Under the pieces are notes generated by a model. It was given only the letters and a program-made list of their open reading frames with translations. It ran no database searches and was not told the DNA's origin. 64,000 bases of DNA from contig FLTS01000001.1 in the NCBI GenBank assembly GCA_900078405.1, positions 2,256,626 through 2,320,625 on the forward strand, in the 5' to 3' direction. Numbering within the stretch: the first letter of the stretch is position 1; each line of letters opens with the position of its first letter. Shown here one piece after another: positions 36,563-45,693 of this stretch. Source of the DNA: an uncultured Stenotrophomonas sp. (GTDB lineage Bacteria > Pseudomonadota > Gammaproteobacteria > Xanthomonadales > Xanthomonadaceae). Position numbers and translations under genes: made by a program.

Positions 36563-37558
36563 ATGAGTTCCCCGCTGGCGCACGCCGCACCTTCCGCCTT
36601 CGAGTTTGGCTACACCGCCACCGGCAACCTCGAACAGACACTGGCCGACCCGCGGGTGCTGGCCGTATTCGGTTTCGCCGGTTGCCCGCGGCCGGCGGCG
36701 GATGACCCGCGCTTCCTGTGCGTGCCGCTGCAGGTCCACGGTACGCCGATGCTGGAAGTCTGGCGCAGTCCGTCGCCGGTGACGCACGGCCACGACGGCG
36801 ACGTGGCGTGGGCGCACGATGGGCAGGTGCTGTTCGGCGCGCTGGAAATCGATGAAGCCGACCTTGGCATCGAGGCCGCCGCCACCGCCGCCTATGCACG
36901 GCTGGCGCGCTTCCTCGGTGAATGCGGCTATCCGCATCTGCTGCGCACCTGGAATTACCTGGACGCCATTACCGAAGGCGAGGGAGACGACGAACGCTAC
37001 CGCCGTTTCTGCGTGGGTCGGGCGCGCGGCATGCACATGCTGGACGAAACCGGCCTGCCGGCCGCCACCTGCATCGGCCGCCACGACGGCGTGCGCCGCC
37101 TGCAGGTGTATTGGTTGTGCGGGCGCAGCGCCGGCCAACCGCTGGAAAACCCGCGCCAGATCAACCCTTGGCATTATCCGCGCCAATATGGCCGGCAATC
37201 GCCAAGCTTTTCGCGGGCACTGCTGCCCCCCGCCGCCAGCGGCCTGCCACTGCTGCAATCGGGTACCGCCGCGATCATCGGCCACGCCTCCCAGCACCTG
37301 GAAGCACTGCCGGAACAGTTGCGCGAAACCCTCGCAAACCTGCAGAGCCTGATCGACGTGGCCCGCCAGCATCGCCCTTCGCTGGCCCCTGCCCCCGGTC
37401 CGGGCTCATTGTTCAAGGTCTACGTGCGCCGCGCCGGCGACCTGGGTACGGTGGCGGCGTTGCTGCGGGAGCTGCCGCAGCCACCGCCCTGCCTGCTGTT
37501 GCATGCCGAGGTGTGCCGCCGCGAATTGCTGGTCGAAATCGAGAGCCTGCACGGCTAG
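36563..37558 (+). CDS. xanB2: XanB2-type chorismatase (3-/4-hydroxybenzoate synthase)
   Basis: The 331-aa protein matches XanB2 and the FkbO/Hyg5-type chorismatases: the conserved YPHLLRTWNYLDAI (about 127-140), CIGRHDGVRRLQVYWL and NPRQINPWHYPRQYGRQSPSFSRA (about 193-216) are recognisable, and the C-terminal YjgF-like region ends RRELLVEIESL. XanB2 of Xanthomonas campestris converts chorismate to 3-HBA (starter for xanthomonadin) and 4-HBA (ubiquinone). ATG 36563 is preferred; an in-frame ATG at 36527 overlaps the candidate -10 box. It supplies the substrate of the ligase at 32167. Confidence 0.9.
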   Translation: MSSPLAHAAPSAFEFGYTATGNLEQTLADPRVLAVFGFAGCPRPAADDPRFLCVPLQVHGTPMLEVWRSPSPVTHGHDGDVAWAHDGQVLFGALEIDEADLGIEAAATAAYARLARFLGECGYPHLLRTWNYLDAITEGEGDDERYRRFCVGRARGMHMLDETGLPAATCIGRHDGVRRLQVYWLCGRSAGQPLENPRQINPWHYPRQYGRQSPSFSRALLPPAASGLPLLQSGTAAIIGHASQHLEALPEQLRETLANLQSLIDVARQHRPSLAPAPGPGSLFKVYVRRAGDLGTVAALLRELPQPPPCLLLHAEVCRRELLVEIESLHG

Positions 37559-37600
37559 CTCGTGCGTTTGGGTACCGAACCGGTCTTCACGTACCCCGCC

Positions 37601-38101
37601 TCAACCGCCAAGCTCCGGCACCGGCATGCCCTGCGCGGCGCACCAGGCATGCAGGGCCTCGCGCTGGGTGCGCGCGTCGACCCGTGCGGTGACGGTCTGG
37701 TGCGGGCCGAGGAACTCCACCGTTCCCATCACCACCACCAGCGCCACCAATGGCTCGTCGCCGACCGCGCGCCACCAGTCGACGTTGCCCGGCGGTTCGT
37801 AGGTGTAGCCGCCCGGGCCGACGATCTCGCCGGTATCCAGCAGGCGCGCGCCGGACAGGTTCCACGCATGCACGTCGCCGGTGTGCCGGTGCGGCGGCAT
37901 CAGCACGCCGGGCTCCATGCGCAGCAGTTCGACGAAGCCGCGGTCATCGGACAGGAAACGCAGCGGCCGCGACCACTTGCCCGGCGTGTCGGCCGGTATC
38001 CAGGGCAGCGCGTCGATGTCGGGAACCAGGGTGCATGGACGACCACCCGGTTTCATGGCCCGCGTCATCACAGCCTCCACGGACGATGGCGAAAGCGGCA
38101 T
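37601..38101 (-). CDS. cupin, 2,4'-dihydroxyacetophenone dioxygenase-like
   Basis: The 166-aa cupin has the metal-binding motif MPPHRHTGDVHAWNLSG (about 69-85) and YTYEPPGNVDWWRA (about 99-112). This pattern is that of the 2,4'-dihydroxyacetophenone dioxygenase family. TGATG overlap with the MBL-fold gene implies co-translation; a GTG one codon earlier is possible. Substrate is not known and no catabolic genes surround it. Confidence 0.82.
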   Translation of the reverse strand: MPLSPSSVEAVMTRAMKPGGRPCTLVPDIDALPWIPADTPGKWSRPLRFLSDDRGFVELLRMEPGVLMPPHRHTGDVHAWNLSGARLLDTGEIVGPGGYTYEPPGNVDWWRAVGDEPLVALVVVMGTVEFLGPHQTVTARVDARTQREALHAWCAAQGMPVPELGG

Positions 38102-38901
38102 CACGACGCCACCCGCTCAAGGTGGCGCGCAAATGAAGCATCCACCGCGGCGCGGCCGCCGCCGAGGATGTTGCGGCCCCAGGTGAAGCCGTACACGTCC
38201 TCGAATTCGAAGCCGCGCAGCCGCGCCTGCATCGCGCGCACGTCGCTGCTGCGCATCGGCACGTTGTTGGGGTAGCTGTAGAGGAAGCCGACGTGGCGGC
38301 GGTCCACCGCCACCTGCAACGCATCGCCGGGGAACAGCGCGCCGCCGCGCGGGCCGCGGCGCCAGTGCAGCACGGTGCTGCCGTCGAAATGACCACCGGC
38401 GCGCACCAGGGTCACGTCGGCGGACAGGCGCTTTTCATCGCCCTGCCAGAACTCGATGCGCGGCGAGGCGCGCTGCACCCAGCCGCGGTCGGCCGCATGC
38501 AGCAGGATCGGCACACCGCCGAGCGCCTCGCTCCATTCGACCATCGACGAATAGAAGTGCGGATGCGAAATGACGATGGCGTCCACGCCACCGCGTGCGC
38601 GCAGCGCGTCCACCGCCGCGTCGGTCACCAGGCTCACGCACTCCCACAGCAGGTTGCCGGCGTCGGTGGGCAGCAGCAGCGCGCGTTGCGGGATCGCGAA
38701 ATCGACCACGCCGATACCGAGCAGCCCGGCATCCTCCTCGATGCGCAGCCGCTTGCCGGCGCGCAGCGCGGCCATGTCGGTCCAGCGCTGGCCGTGCCAG
38801 CCGACGTACTGGCGCTCGTCCTCGCAGATCGGGCAGCACACGGGCGGGCGATCACTCGCCTCGAACTGGGTTCCACAGGTTTCACAGATGGGATGGGGCA
38901 T
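38101..38901 (-). CDS. MBL-fold hydrolase with N-terminal zinc ribbon
   Basis: The 266-aa protein starts with a Cys-rich ribbon (CETCGTQFEAS ... CCPICEDE), then a metallo-beta-lactamase fold: AIVISHPHFYSSMVEWSE (near 132, the H-X-H pair), LVRAGGHFDGSTVLHW (near 182, third His) and ALFPGDALQVAVD (near 205, bridging Asp). It lacks the full H-X-H-X-D-H sequence, so it is an atypical family member. It overlaps the cupin gene and is divergent from the MocR gene. Confidence 0.85.
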   Translation of the reverse strand: MPHPICETCGTQFEASDRPPVCCPICEDERQYVGWHGQRWTDMAALRAGKRLRIEEDAGLLGIGVVDFAIPQRALLLPTDAGNLLWECVSLVTDAAVDALRARGGVDAIVISHPHFYSSMVEWSEALGGVPILLHAADRGWVQRASPRIEFWQGDEKRLSADVTLVRAGGHFDGSTVLHWRRGPRGGALFPGDALQVAVDRRHVGFLYSYPNNVPMRSSDVRAMQARLRGFEFEDVYGFTWGRNILGGGRAAVDASFARHLERVAS

Positions 38902-39002
38902 GGCGGACCTCCTCGTACTCGTCCTCGACGCCGGCCGCTGCCGGCATGGCGCTATGCTCCCTCCCATCTGGCCCGCCCGATGGTCCAGTTCATAGAGATG
39001 AC

Positions 39003-40503
39003 ATGGAGCCAGTTTTCCCCTTCGCATTGGATCTCTCCCGCCCCGCCGCCACCACGCTGGCCGGTGCCCTGCACCAGCAGCTGCGCGCGGCGATCCTCGA
39101 CGGACGCCTGGCCGCCGGCAGCGTGCTGCCGTCCACGCGCAAGGCCGCCGCGGCCCTGGGCGTCGCCCGCAACACGGTGGTGACGGCGTTCGACCTGCTG
39201 GTGGCCGAGGGCTACGTGCAGCCGCGCACCACCGCGCGCGCGGTGGTTGCCGACGTCGTGACCCGGCGGCCGGCGCGACCGGCACACGGCACGCTGTCAG
39301 GGAATATCCCGCGGCGCTGGCTGGAACCCGGGCTGGCACGCGAGGTGCCGCGGCCATTGCCGGCGCGCAGTTTCCGCCTGGGGATGCCGGAGGACAGCGG
39401 CTTTCCCCACGACACCTGGCGGCAACTGGCCGCGCGGGCGCTGCGCGGATTCTCCCGCGCCCCGTTCCGCTACCCGCCCGCCGACGGCCTGCCCGAACTG
39501 CGCGAGGCCATCGCCGGGCACGTGGCGTTCTCGCGCGCCGTGGCCTGCCGCGCCGACGACGTGGTGGTGACCTCCGGTGCGCAGCAGGCGCACTACCTGC
39601 TGGCGCAGTTGCTGGTCGCGCCCGGGCGCACCCGGGTGGCGGTGGAAGACCCGGGCTACCCACCCACGCGTGCGGCCTTCACCGCCGCCGGCGCGGAACT
39701 GGTGCCGGTGCCGGTGGACGACGCGGGCCTGCGCGTGGACGCGCTGCCCGACGACGTGGAGATCGTCTGCGTCACCCCGTCGCACCAGTCACCCAGCGGC
39801 GTGGCGATGGCGATGCCGCGCCGCCGCGCGCTGCTGGAGTTCGCGCGGCGGCGCAATGCCGTGGTCGTCGAGGACGACTACGACAGCGAGTTCCAGCAGC
39901 ATGCGCCGCCGCGCATGGATCGTCGAGGACGACTACGACGGCGAGTTCCGCTTCGGCGGGCGTCCGCTGGATGCATTGCAGACACTCGACCGCGACGGCC
40001 GCGTGTTCTATGTCGGCACCTTCTCCAAAAGCCTGTTCCCGTCGATCCGCAAGGGGTTTCTCGTGGTCCCGCCGTGGGCGCGCGACGCGCTGCTCAACGT
40101 GAAGCAGGTGGTGGACCCGCATGGCGACATGGTCGCGCAAGCGACGCTGGCCGCCTTCATCCGCGACGGTCACCTCGCACGCCACGTGCGCCGCCTGCAC
40201 CCGCTGTATGCCGCCCGGCGCTGCACCCTGCTCGACGGGCTGGAGGCAATGGAAGCGTGGTTCGAGCCGATTCCCGCCGAGGCCGGCCTGCACCTGGCCG
40301 CGCGCATCCGCGATGCCGGCATGACGCAGCGCGTGGCCGCGCTGGCGCAGCGGTACGCGCCCGGCGCGGTGGACATCGGCGGCCTGGCCTCGCTGCCGTG
40401 GCAACCGGCGCTGGCCTTCGGCTACGGCACGATCGATGCGACGGAAATCGCCACGTCGCTGCGGGCACTGAAGCAGGCGCTGATGCGGGACATGCCGGCG
40501 TAG
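39003..40503 (+). pseudogene. MocR/PdxR-type transcriptional regulator, frameshifted
   Basis: A GntR-type winged helix (residues 10-75, STRKAAAALGVARNTVVTAFDLLVAEGYV) is followed by a class I aminotransferase-like domain; the PLP-lysine lies in GTFSKSLFPSIRKG. The frame breaks near 39895: TCGTCGAGGACGACTACGAC occurs at 39865 and again at 39920 in a duplicated 30-nt block (one mismatch), 55 nt apart. The inserted part also carries a 13-nt inverted copy (39902-39914) of upstream sequence (39843-39855). Removing 55 nt restores one frame of about 480 codons. MocR proteins sense PLP or amino compounds; its target here is unknown. Confidence 0.82.
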
Positions 40504-40610
40504 GCAACACGCAATCCGCGCGTGCCCCGCACCCATCCATGACCACTGGCCCAGCCCCCGCGCCGGCCCGGCTGCTAGGCTTTGCCGGTTTTCTTCCACC
40601 GGTGCCCGCG

Positions 40611-42974
40611 ATGCCCAGATTCCTGCCTTTGTCCCTGCTGCTGTTGGCCGCCGTCGGTGGCGCCCATGCCGCGCCCACGCCGATCACCATCGAACAGGCA
40701 ATGGCCGACCCGGACTGGATCGGGCCGCCGGTGGAATCGGCGTGGTGGTCGTGGAACGGCCAGCAGGTCGAGTACACGCTCAAGCGCCAGGGCAGCCCGG
40801 TGCGCGATACCTTCCGCCAGCCGGTGAACGGCAGTGCGGCGCAGCAGGTCGCCGACGACCAGCGCGGCACGCTGGATGCGGCCAAACGCACCTATGACCG
40901 CCAGCGCCGGCGCATGGCCTTTGTGCGCAATGGCGACGTGTTCGTGCGCGACCTTCGCAGCGGCGTGCTGACCCAGCTCACCCGCGGCAACGAGCGCGCC
41001 TCGGACGTGGCGTTCGCCAGCGATGGCGGCGTGCTGTGGAACGTCGGCAACAACTGGTACCACTGGAATGCGGGCAATGGCGCGACCGCGCTGGTCGCCC
41101 AGCTCAAGGCCGAGAAGAACCCCGCCGACGCGCCCAAGGCCGACGTGCTGCGCGACCAGCAGATGCACACGCTGGAAACCCTGCGCCGCGACCGCGCCCA
41201 GCGCGAGGCCCTGCGCGAGCAGGGCGAGCGCTGGCGCCAGAGCGACCCGACCCGCGCGCCGGGCCCGGTCTACCTTGGTGCCGACGTGGAGATCGTGGAC
41301 AGCGCGCTCTCGCCCGACGCCACCCACCTGATCGTGGTGACCAAGCCCAAGGGCTTCGACGAGGGCCGCGGCGGCAAGATGCCGCTGTACGTCACCGAAT
41401 CCGGCTACGAGGAGAGCGAGGACACCCGCGAGCGCGTCGGCCGCAACGGCTTCGCGCCGCATGCGCTGTGGCTGGCCAACGCCGCGACGGGCGAGGTCAA
41501 GCCACTGTCGCTGGACGCCCTGCCCGGCATCGCCACCGATCCGCTGGCCGCGCTGCGCAAGGCCGCCGGCAAGGAGCCGCTGAAGGGCGGCCGCAGCGTG
41601 CAGGTGATGGGCGACTTCATGGGCGGCGGCATCCTGTGGAACGCGGACGGCAACCAGGCCGCGGTGATGCTGCGCGCCAACGACAACAAGGACCGCTGGA
41701 TCGTCGGCGTCGATGTCGGTGGCCGCTTGCAGAACCGCCACCGCCTCACCGACCCCGGCTGGATCAACTGGAGCTTCAACGACTTCGGCTGGATGGACGA
41801 TGGCCGCACGCTGTGGCTGCTGTCCGAGGAAAGCGGCTGGTCGCACCTGTACACGCAATCGGGCAGCGGCAAGCCGCACGCGCTGACCGGTGGCAAGTGG
41901 GAAACCTCCGCGCCGGTGCTTGCGGCGGACGGCAAGGGCTTCTTCTTCCTGTGCAACCAGCAGGCCCCGCACGACTACGAGGTGTGCAGCGTCGATGCCG
42001 CCGGCGGGCAGGTGCGCGAGTTGACCGACCTGAACGGCGTCGACGATTTCTCGCTCTCGCCCGACGGCAGCCAGCTGCTGGTGCGCCATTCCAGTGCCTA
42101 CCTGCCGCCGCAACTGGCGGTGGTGCCGGCCACCGGCGGCAGCGCGCGCGTGCTCACCGACACCCGCAGCGCCGAATTCAAGGCGCGCCAATGGGTCCAG
42201 CCGCAGCTGGTAGCGGTGCCGTCGCAGCATGGCGCGGGCCACGTCTGGGCCAAGTACTACGGCCCCGCGCACAAGGAACCGGGGAAGAAGTACCCGATCG
42301 TGATGTTCGTGCACGGCGCCGGCTACCTGCAGAACGTGCACCAGCGCTACCCCGCCTACTTCCGCGAGCAGATGTTCCACAACCTGCTGGTGCAGCAGGG
42401 CTACATCGTGCTGGACATGGATTACCGCGGCAGCGAGGGTTACGGCCGCGACTGGCGCACCGCCATCTACCGCAACATGGGCCACCCGGAGCTGGAGGAC
42501 TACCAGGACGGGCTGGACTGGCTGGTGCGCGAGCAGCAGGGCGACCGCGACCACGCCGGCATCTACGGCGGCTCCTACGGCGGCTTCATGACCTTCATGG
42601 CGCTGTACCGCGCACCCGGCACGTTCAAGGCCGGCGCCGCGCTGCGCCCGGTCGGCGACTGGCACCAGTACAACCACGGCTACACCAGCAACATCCTCAA
42701 CACCCCGGACATCGACCCGGAGGCGTACCGCGTGTCCTCGCCGATCGAATACGCCGACGGCCTGCAGGACCACCTGCTGATCGCCCATGGCATGATCGAC
42801 GACAACGTGTTCTTCCAGGATTCGGTCAACATGACCCAGCGCCTGATCGAGCTGCGCAAGGACAACTGGTCGATCGCGCCATACCCGCTGGAGCGCCACG
42901 GCTTCACCCGCGCCGACTCCTGGCTGGACGAGTACAAGCGCATCCTCAAGCTGTTCGAGGAAAACCTGAAATGA
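40611..42974 (+). CDS. S9 family prolyl oligopeptidase/dipeptidyl peptidase IV-like
   Basis: The 787-aa protein has a signal peptide (MPRFLPLSLLLLAAVGGAHA), an N-terminal beta-propeller (about 60-540) and a C-terminal alpha/beta-hydrolase domain. The catalytic triad is visible: Ser in YGGSYGGFM (near 655), Asp in HGMIDDNV (near 732) and His in ERHGF (near 764). It is exported and likely periplasmic, cleaving proline-containing peptides. It is a single gene; a long hairpin repeat follows the stop. Confidence 0.92.
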   Translation: MPRFLPLSLLLLAAVGGAHAAPTPITIEQAMADPDWIGPPVESAWWSWNGQQVEYTLKRQGSPVRDTFRQPVNGSAAQQVADDQRGTLDAAKRTYDRQRRRMAFVRNGDVFVRDLRSGVLTQLTRGNERASDVAFASDGGVLWNVGNNWYHWNAGNGATALVAQLKAEKNPADAPKADVLRDQQMHTLETLRRDRAQREALREQGERWRQSDPTRAPGPVYLGADVEIVDSALSPDATHLIVVTKPKGFDEGRGGKMPLYVTESGYEESEDTRERVGRNGFAPHALWLANAATGEVKPLSLDALPGIATDPLAALRKAAGKEPLKGGRSVQVMGDFMGGGILWNADGNQAAVMLRANDNKDRWIVGVDVGGRLQNRHRLTDPGWINWSFNDFGWMDDGRTLWLLSEESGWSHLYTQSGSGKPHALTGGKWETSAPVLAADGKGFFFLCNQQAPHDYEVCSVDAAGGQVRELTDLNGVDDFSLSPDGSQLLVRHSSAYLPPQLAVVPATGGSARVLTDTRSAEFKARQWVQPQLVAVPSQHGAGHVWAKYYGPAHKEPGKKYPIVMFVHGAGYLQNVHQRYPAYFREQMFHNLLVQQGYIVLDMDYRGSEGYGRDWRTAIYRNMGHPELEDYQDGLDWLVREQQGDRDHAGIYGGSYGGFMTFMALYRAPGTFKAGAALRPVGDWHQYNHGYTSNILNTPDIDPEAYRVSSPIEYADGLQDHLLIAHGMIDDNVFFQDSVNMTQRLIELRKDNWSIAPYPLERHGFTRADSWLDEYKRILKLFEENLK

Positions 42975-43015
42975 TCACGGGCAAGGGCGGCCACCCGCCG
43001 CCCTCGCCGTGCTCC

Positions 43016-43083
43016 GTAGAAGCGACGTGAGTCGCGACCGGGCTTCACCGGGAAAGCCTCGTCGCGACTCACGTCGCTCCTAC
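43016..43083. repeat. SMAG-type palindrome bounded by GTAG and CTAC
   Basis: A 68-nt element starting GTAG and ending CTAC. AGCGACGTGAGTCGCGAC is matched by GTCGCGACTCACGTCGCT at the other end, giving an 18-bp stem with an inner CCGGGCTTCACCGGG section. It is the clearest example of this repeat family in the window and lies just after the S9 peptidase. Confidence 0.75.
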
Positions 43084-43121
43084 GTTGCTCCCGCAGGGCT
43101 CATCATCACCGGGAGCCCGTC

Positions 43122-43523
43122 ATGACCTCCCCCATCCGCATCGTCACCGCGGTGATCCTCGACGCCGCCGGCCGCGTGCTGGTGGTGCGCAAGCACGGCT
43201 CGGACACCTTCATCCAGCCCGGCGGCAAGCGCGAGGCCGGCGAGGAGCCACTGCAGACGCTGGCGCGCGAACTGCGCGAGGAGCTGGGCGTGGCCCTGCG
43301 CGAAAGCAGCGCGCGGGCGCTGGGCACGTTCGAGGAAAACGCCGTCAACGAACCGGGCCGGCGCGTGCAGGGCGCCGCCTTCCTCGTCGAAGTTGAAGGC
43401 ACGCCACGCGTGCAGGCCGAGATTGCCGAGCTTGCGTGGATTCCGCTGCAGGCACCGCACGGCGTGAAGCTGGCACCGTTGAGCGAACGCCACATCCTGC
43501 CGGCGGCACGGGCCGGCAGGTAG
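43122..43523 (+). CDS. Nudix hydrolase
   Basis: The 133-aa protein contains the full Nudix box GGKREAGEEPLQTLARELREELG (split here as GGKREAGEEPLQTL then ARELREELG, about residues 34-56) within a MutT-like fold. GGGAG 7 nt before the ATG supports the start. Substrate (nucleotide diphosphate derivative) cannot be told. Single cytosolic gene. Confidence 0.9.
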   Translation: MTSPIRIVTAVILDAAGRVLVVRKHGSDTFIQPGGKREAGEEPLQTLARELREELGVALRESSARALGTFEENAVNEPGRRVQGAAFLVEVEGTPRVQAEIAELAWIPLQAPHGVKLAPLSERHILPAARAGR

Positions 43524-43636
43524 GCCGGGGTCATGCCCCCGGCATATTCCGCCCGGCTTCCGGGACGTCGCCCCGGCCTGTAAAAACACCACGAACCCGG
43601 CGATAGTGCGGCCCTCCTTTCCTGCATGCTTTCCGC

Positions 43637-44200
43637 ATGAATCCACCTTTGCCACCCCGCAGCACCGCCGCGGCGTTCGTCGATGCCACCGCAAAGCTGT
43701 CGCTGCTGATGGCCGGCCTGTCCGTGCTCTGGTGCCTGCTGCAGCTGCTGCTGGCCACGCTGCTGGACCGGTTCGACCCCGCCGGCTGGCTGCAGCGGCA
43801 ATACCTGCCGGTGCCGCCGGCGCTGGAGTGGGCGTTGCGCCACGCGCTGGCGCTGAGCCTGGCGACGCTGCTGCTGGCGCTGGCCTTCGCCGCGGTGTCG
43901 TGGGCGCTGCTGCGCCATCGCGCGTGGGGCCGCCGGGGCTTCATCGTGTTCCTCGTCGCCGTGGCCGTGGCCAACTTCGCCATGCTGCCGCTGCTCGACG
44001 GCATGTTCGATGCGATGCAGGCGATGCTGCCGGCCGAATTCCTCACCACGGCGCAGGGCCGCGAGGCCGTGTTGCAGATACGCAGTGGGCGCTGGGTCGC
44101 GCTGGCCAGTGCCGGCATCACCGCGCTGGCCTTCGCCGCCCTGCACGGCTGGCTGGTGCTCAGGCTGTGCCGGCCGGACGTGCGCGCCCTGTTCCGCTGA
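43637..44200 (+). CDS. four-helix membrane protein of unknown function
   Basis: The 187-aa product has four hydrophobic segments (about 22-40, 72-92, 100-118 and 148-170), with short basic loops, and no recognised domain. It lies 22 nt upstream of hemF on the same strand and may be co-transcribed with it, but no functional link is visible. Confidence 0.75.
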   Translation: MNPPLPPRSTAAAFVDATAKLSLLMAGLSVLWCLLQLLLATLLDRFDPAGWLQRQYLPVPPALEWALRHALALSLATLLLALAFAAVSWALLRHRAWGRRGFIVFLVAVAVANFAMLPLLDGMFDAMQAMLPAEFLTTAQGREAVLQIRSGRWVALASAGITALAFAALHGWLVLRLCRPDVRALFR

Positions 44201-44213
44201 ACACCTGCGCTAA

Positions 44214-45119
<906 letters not shown>

Positions 45120-45153
45120 GGCTCATGCGATGACGGCGGCATGCCATGCTCTT

Positions 45154-45221
45154 GTAGAGCGAGGCTTGCCCCGCTTGGGGTATCCCCGGTAAAGCCCATG
45201 CGGGGCAAGCCCCGCATCTAC
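45154..45221. repeat. SMAG-type repeat pair (GTAG ... CTAC)
   Basis: The element opens GTAGAGCGAGGCTTGCCCCGC and closes GCGGGGCAAGCCCCGCATCTAC. Two inverted units thus face each other to form a long hairpin. It sits downstream of hemF and about 40 nt from the end of the sRNA transcribed from the other side. Confidence 0.72.
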
Positions 45222-45262
45222 GGTGGTGCAGTTGCCCCCTTCCCCGCAACCGGGAGAAGGAC

Positions 45263-45392
45263 AAAAAAAGAAGCCCCGTCGACCAGGGGGGGATCGACGG
45301 GGCCGGGAGCGGGGACTTGGGGAGGAATCCCCGCTCGGAGATCTGCTCCAGGGGATGGGAGAGATCCAGGACAGGCGTTGCGCCTGTCGAGG
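45263..45392 (-). ncRNA. sX13-like small RNA with C-rich loops, polA-adjacent
   Basis: Read on the minus strand there are four consecutive stem-loops and an intrinsic terminator. Hairpin 1 is GACAGGCGCAACGCCTGTC (45370-45388). Hairpin 2 (45340-45366) has stem GATCT/AGATC and loop CTCCCATCCCCTGGAGC. Hairpin 3 (45307-45336) has stem GAGCGGGGA/TCCCCGCTC and loop TTCCTCCCCAAG. Hairpin 4 (45273-45303) has stem GCCCCGTCGA/TCGACGGGGC with loop TCCCCCCCTGG, followed by CTTCTTTTTTT. TATAG near 45395 could be the -10 box. Xanthomonas sX13, a regulator that pairs through C-rich loops with G-rich mRNA sites, also lies downstream of polA. The 5' end is approximate. Confidence 0.82.
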
Positions 45393-45693
45393 GCTATATG
45401 ACCATTTCCGACATTGATGGATCGTGAAGAACGCGCGTGTTTTTCGGAAGGATTAAGGGGCGATTCATTCGCGCGGCAAGCTTGCGAATATTGAATGCGC
45501 GCCGCATGACGCAACGTTCCATCCATGCGCACCAGAGACGTTAAATAACAGGAAAAAAGTGGGGCCTATCACAGAACCGGTGCCACGAACTCCCTCGGCT
45601 TTCCGGTGGACGACACCCCGGCACCTTCATCGCGATGGCCACGTCCATCGCGTCGCCACGCGCCAGTGAAATGAATGGCCTTGGCAAATGTTG
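45393..45693. other. 301-nt region between polA end and sRNA
   Basis: No gene is supported. It lies downstream of polA and upstream of the sRNA and should carry the sRNA promoter. On the minus strand GGCCCCACTTTTTT at about 45555-45568 could end the polA transcript, though its stem is weak. Confidence 0.5.
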
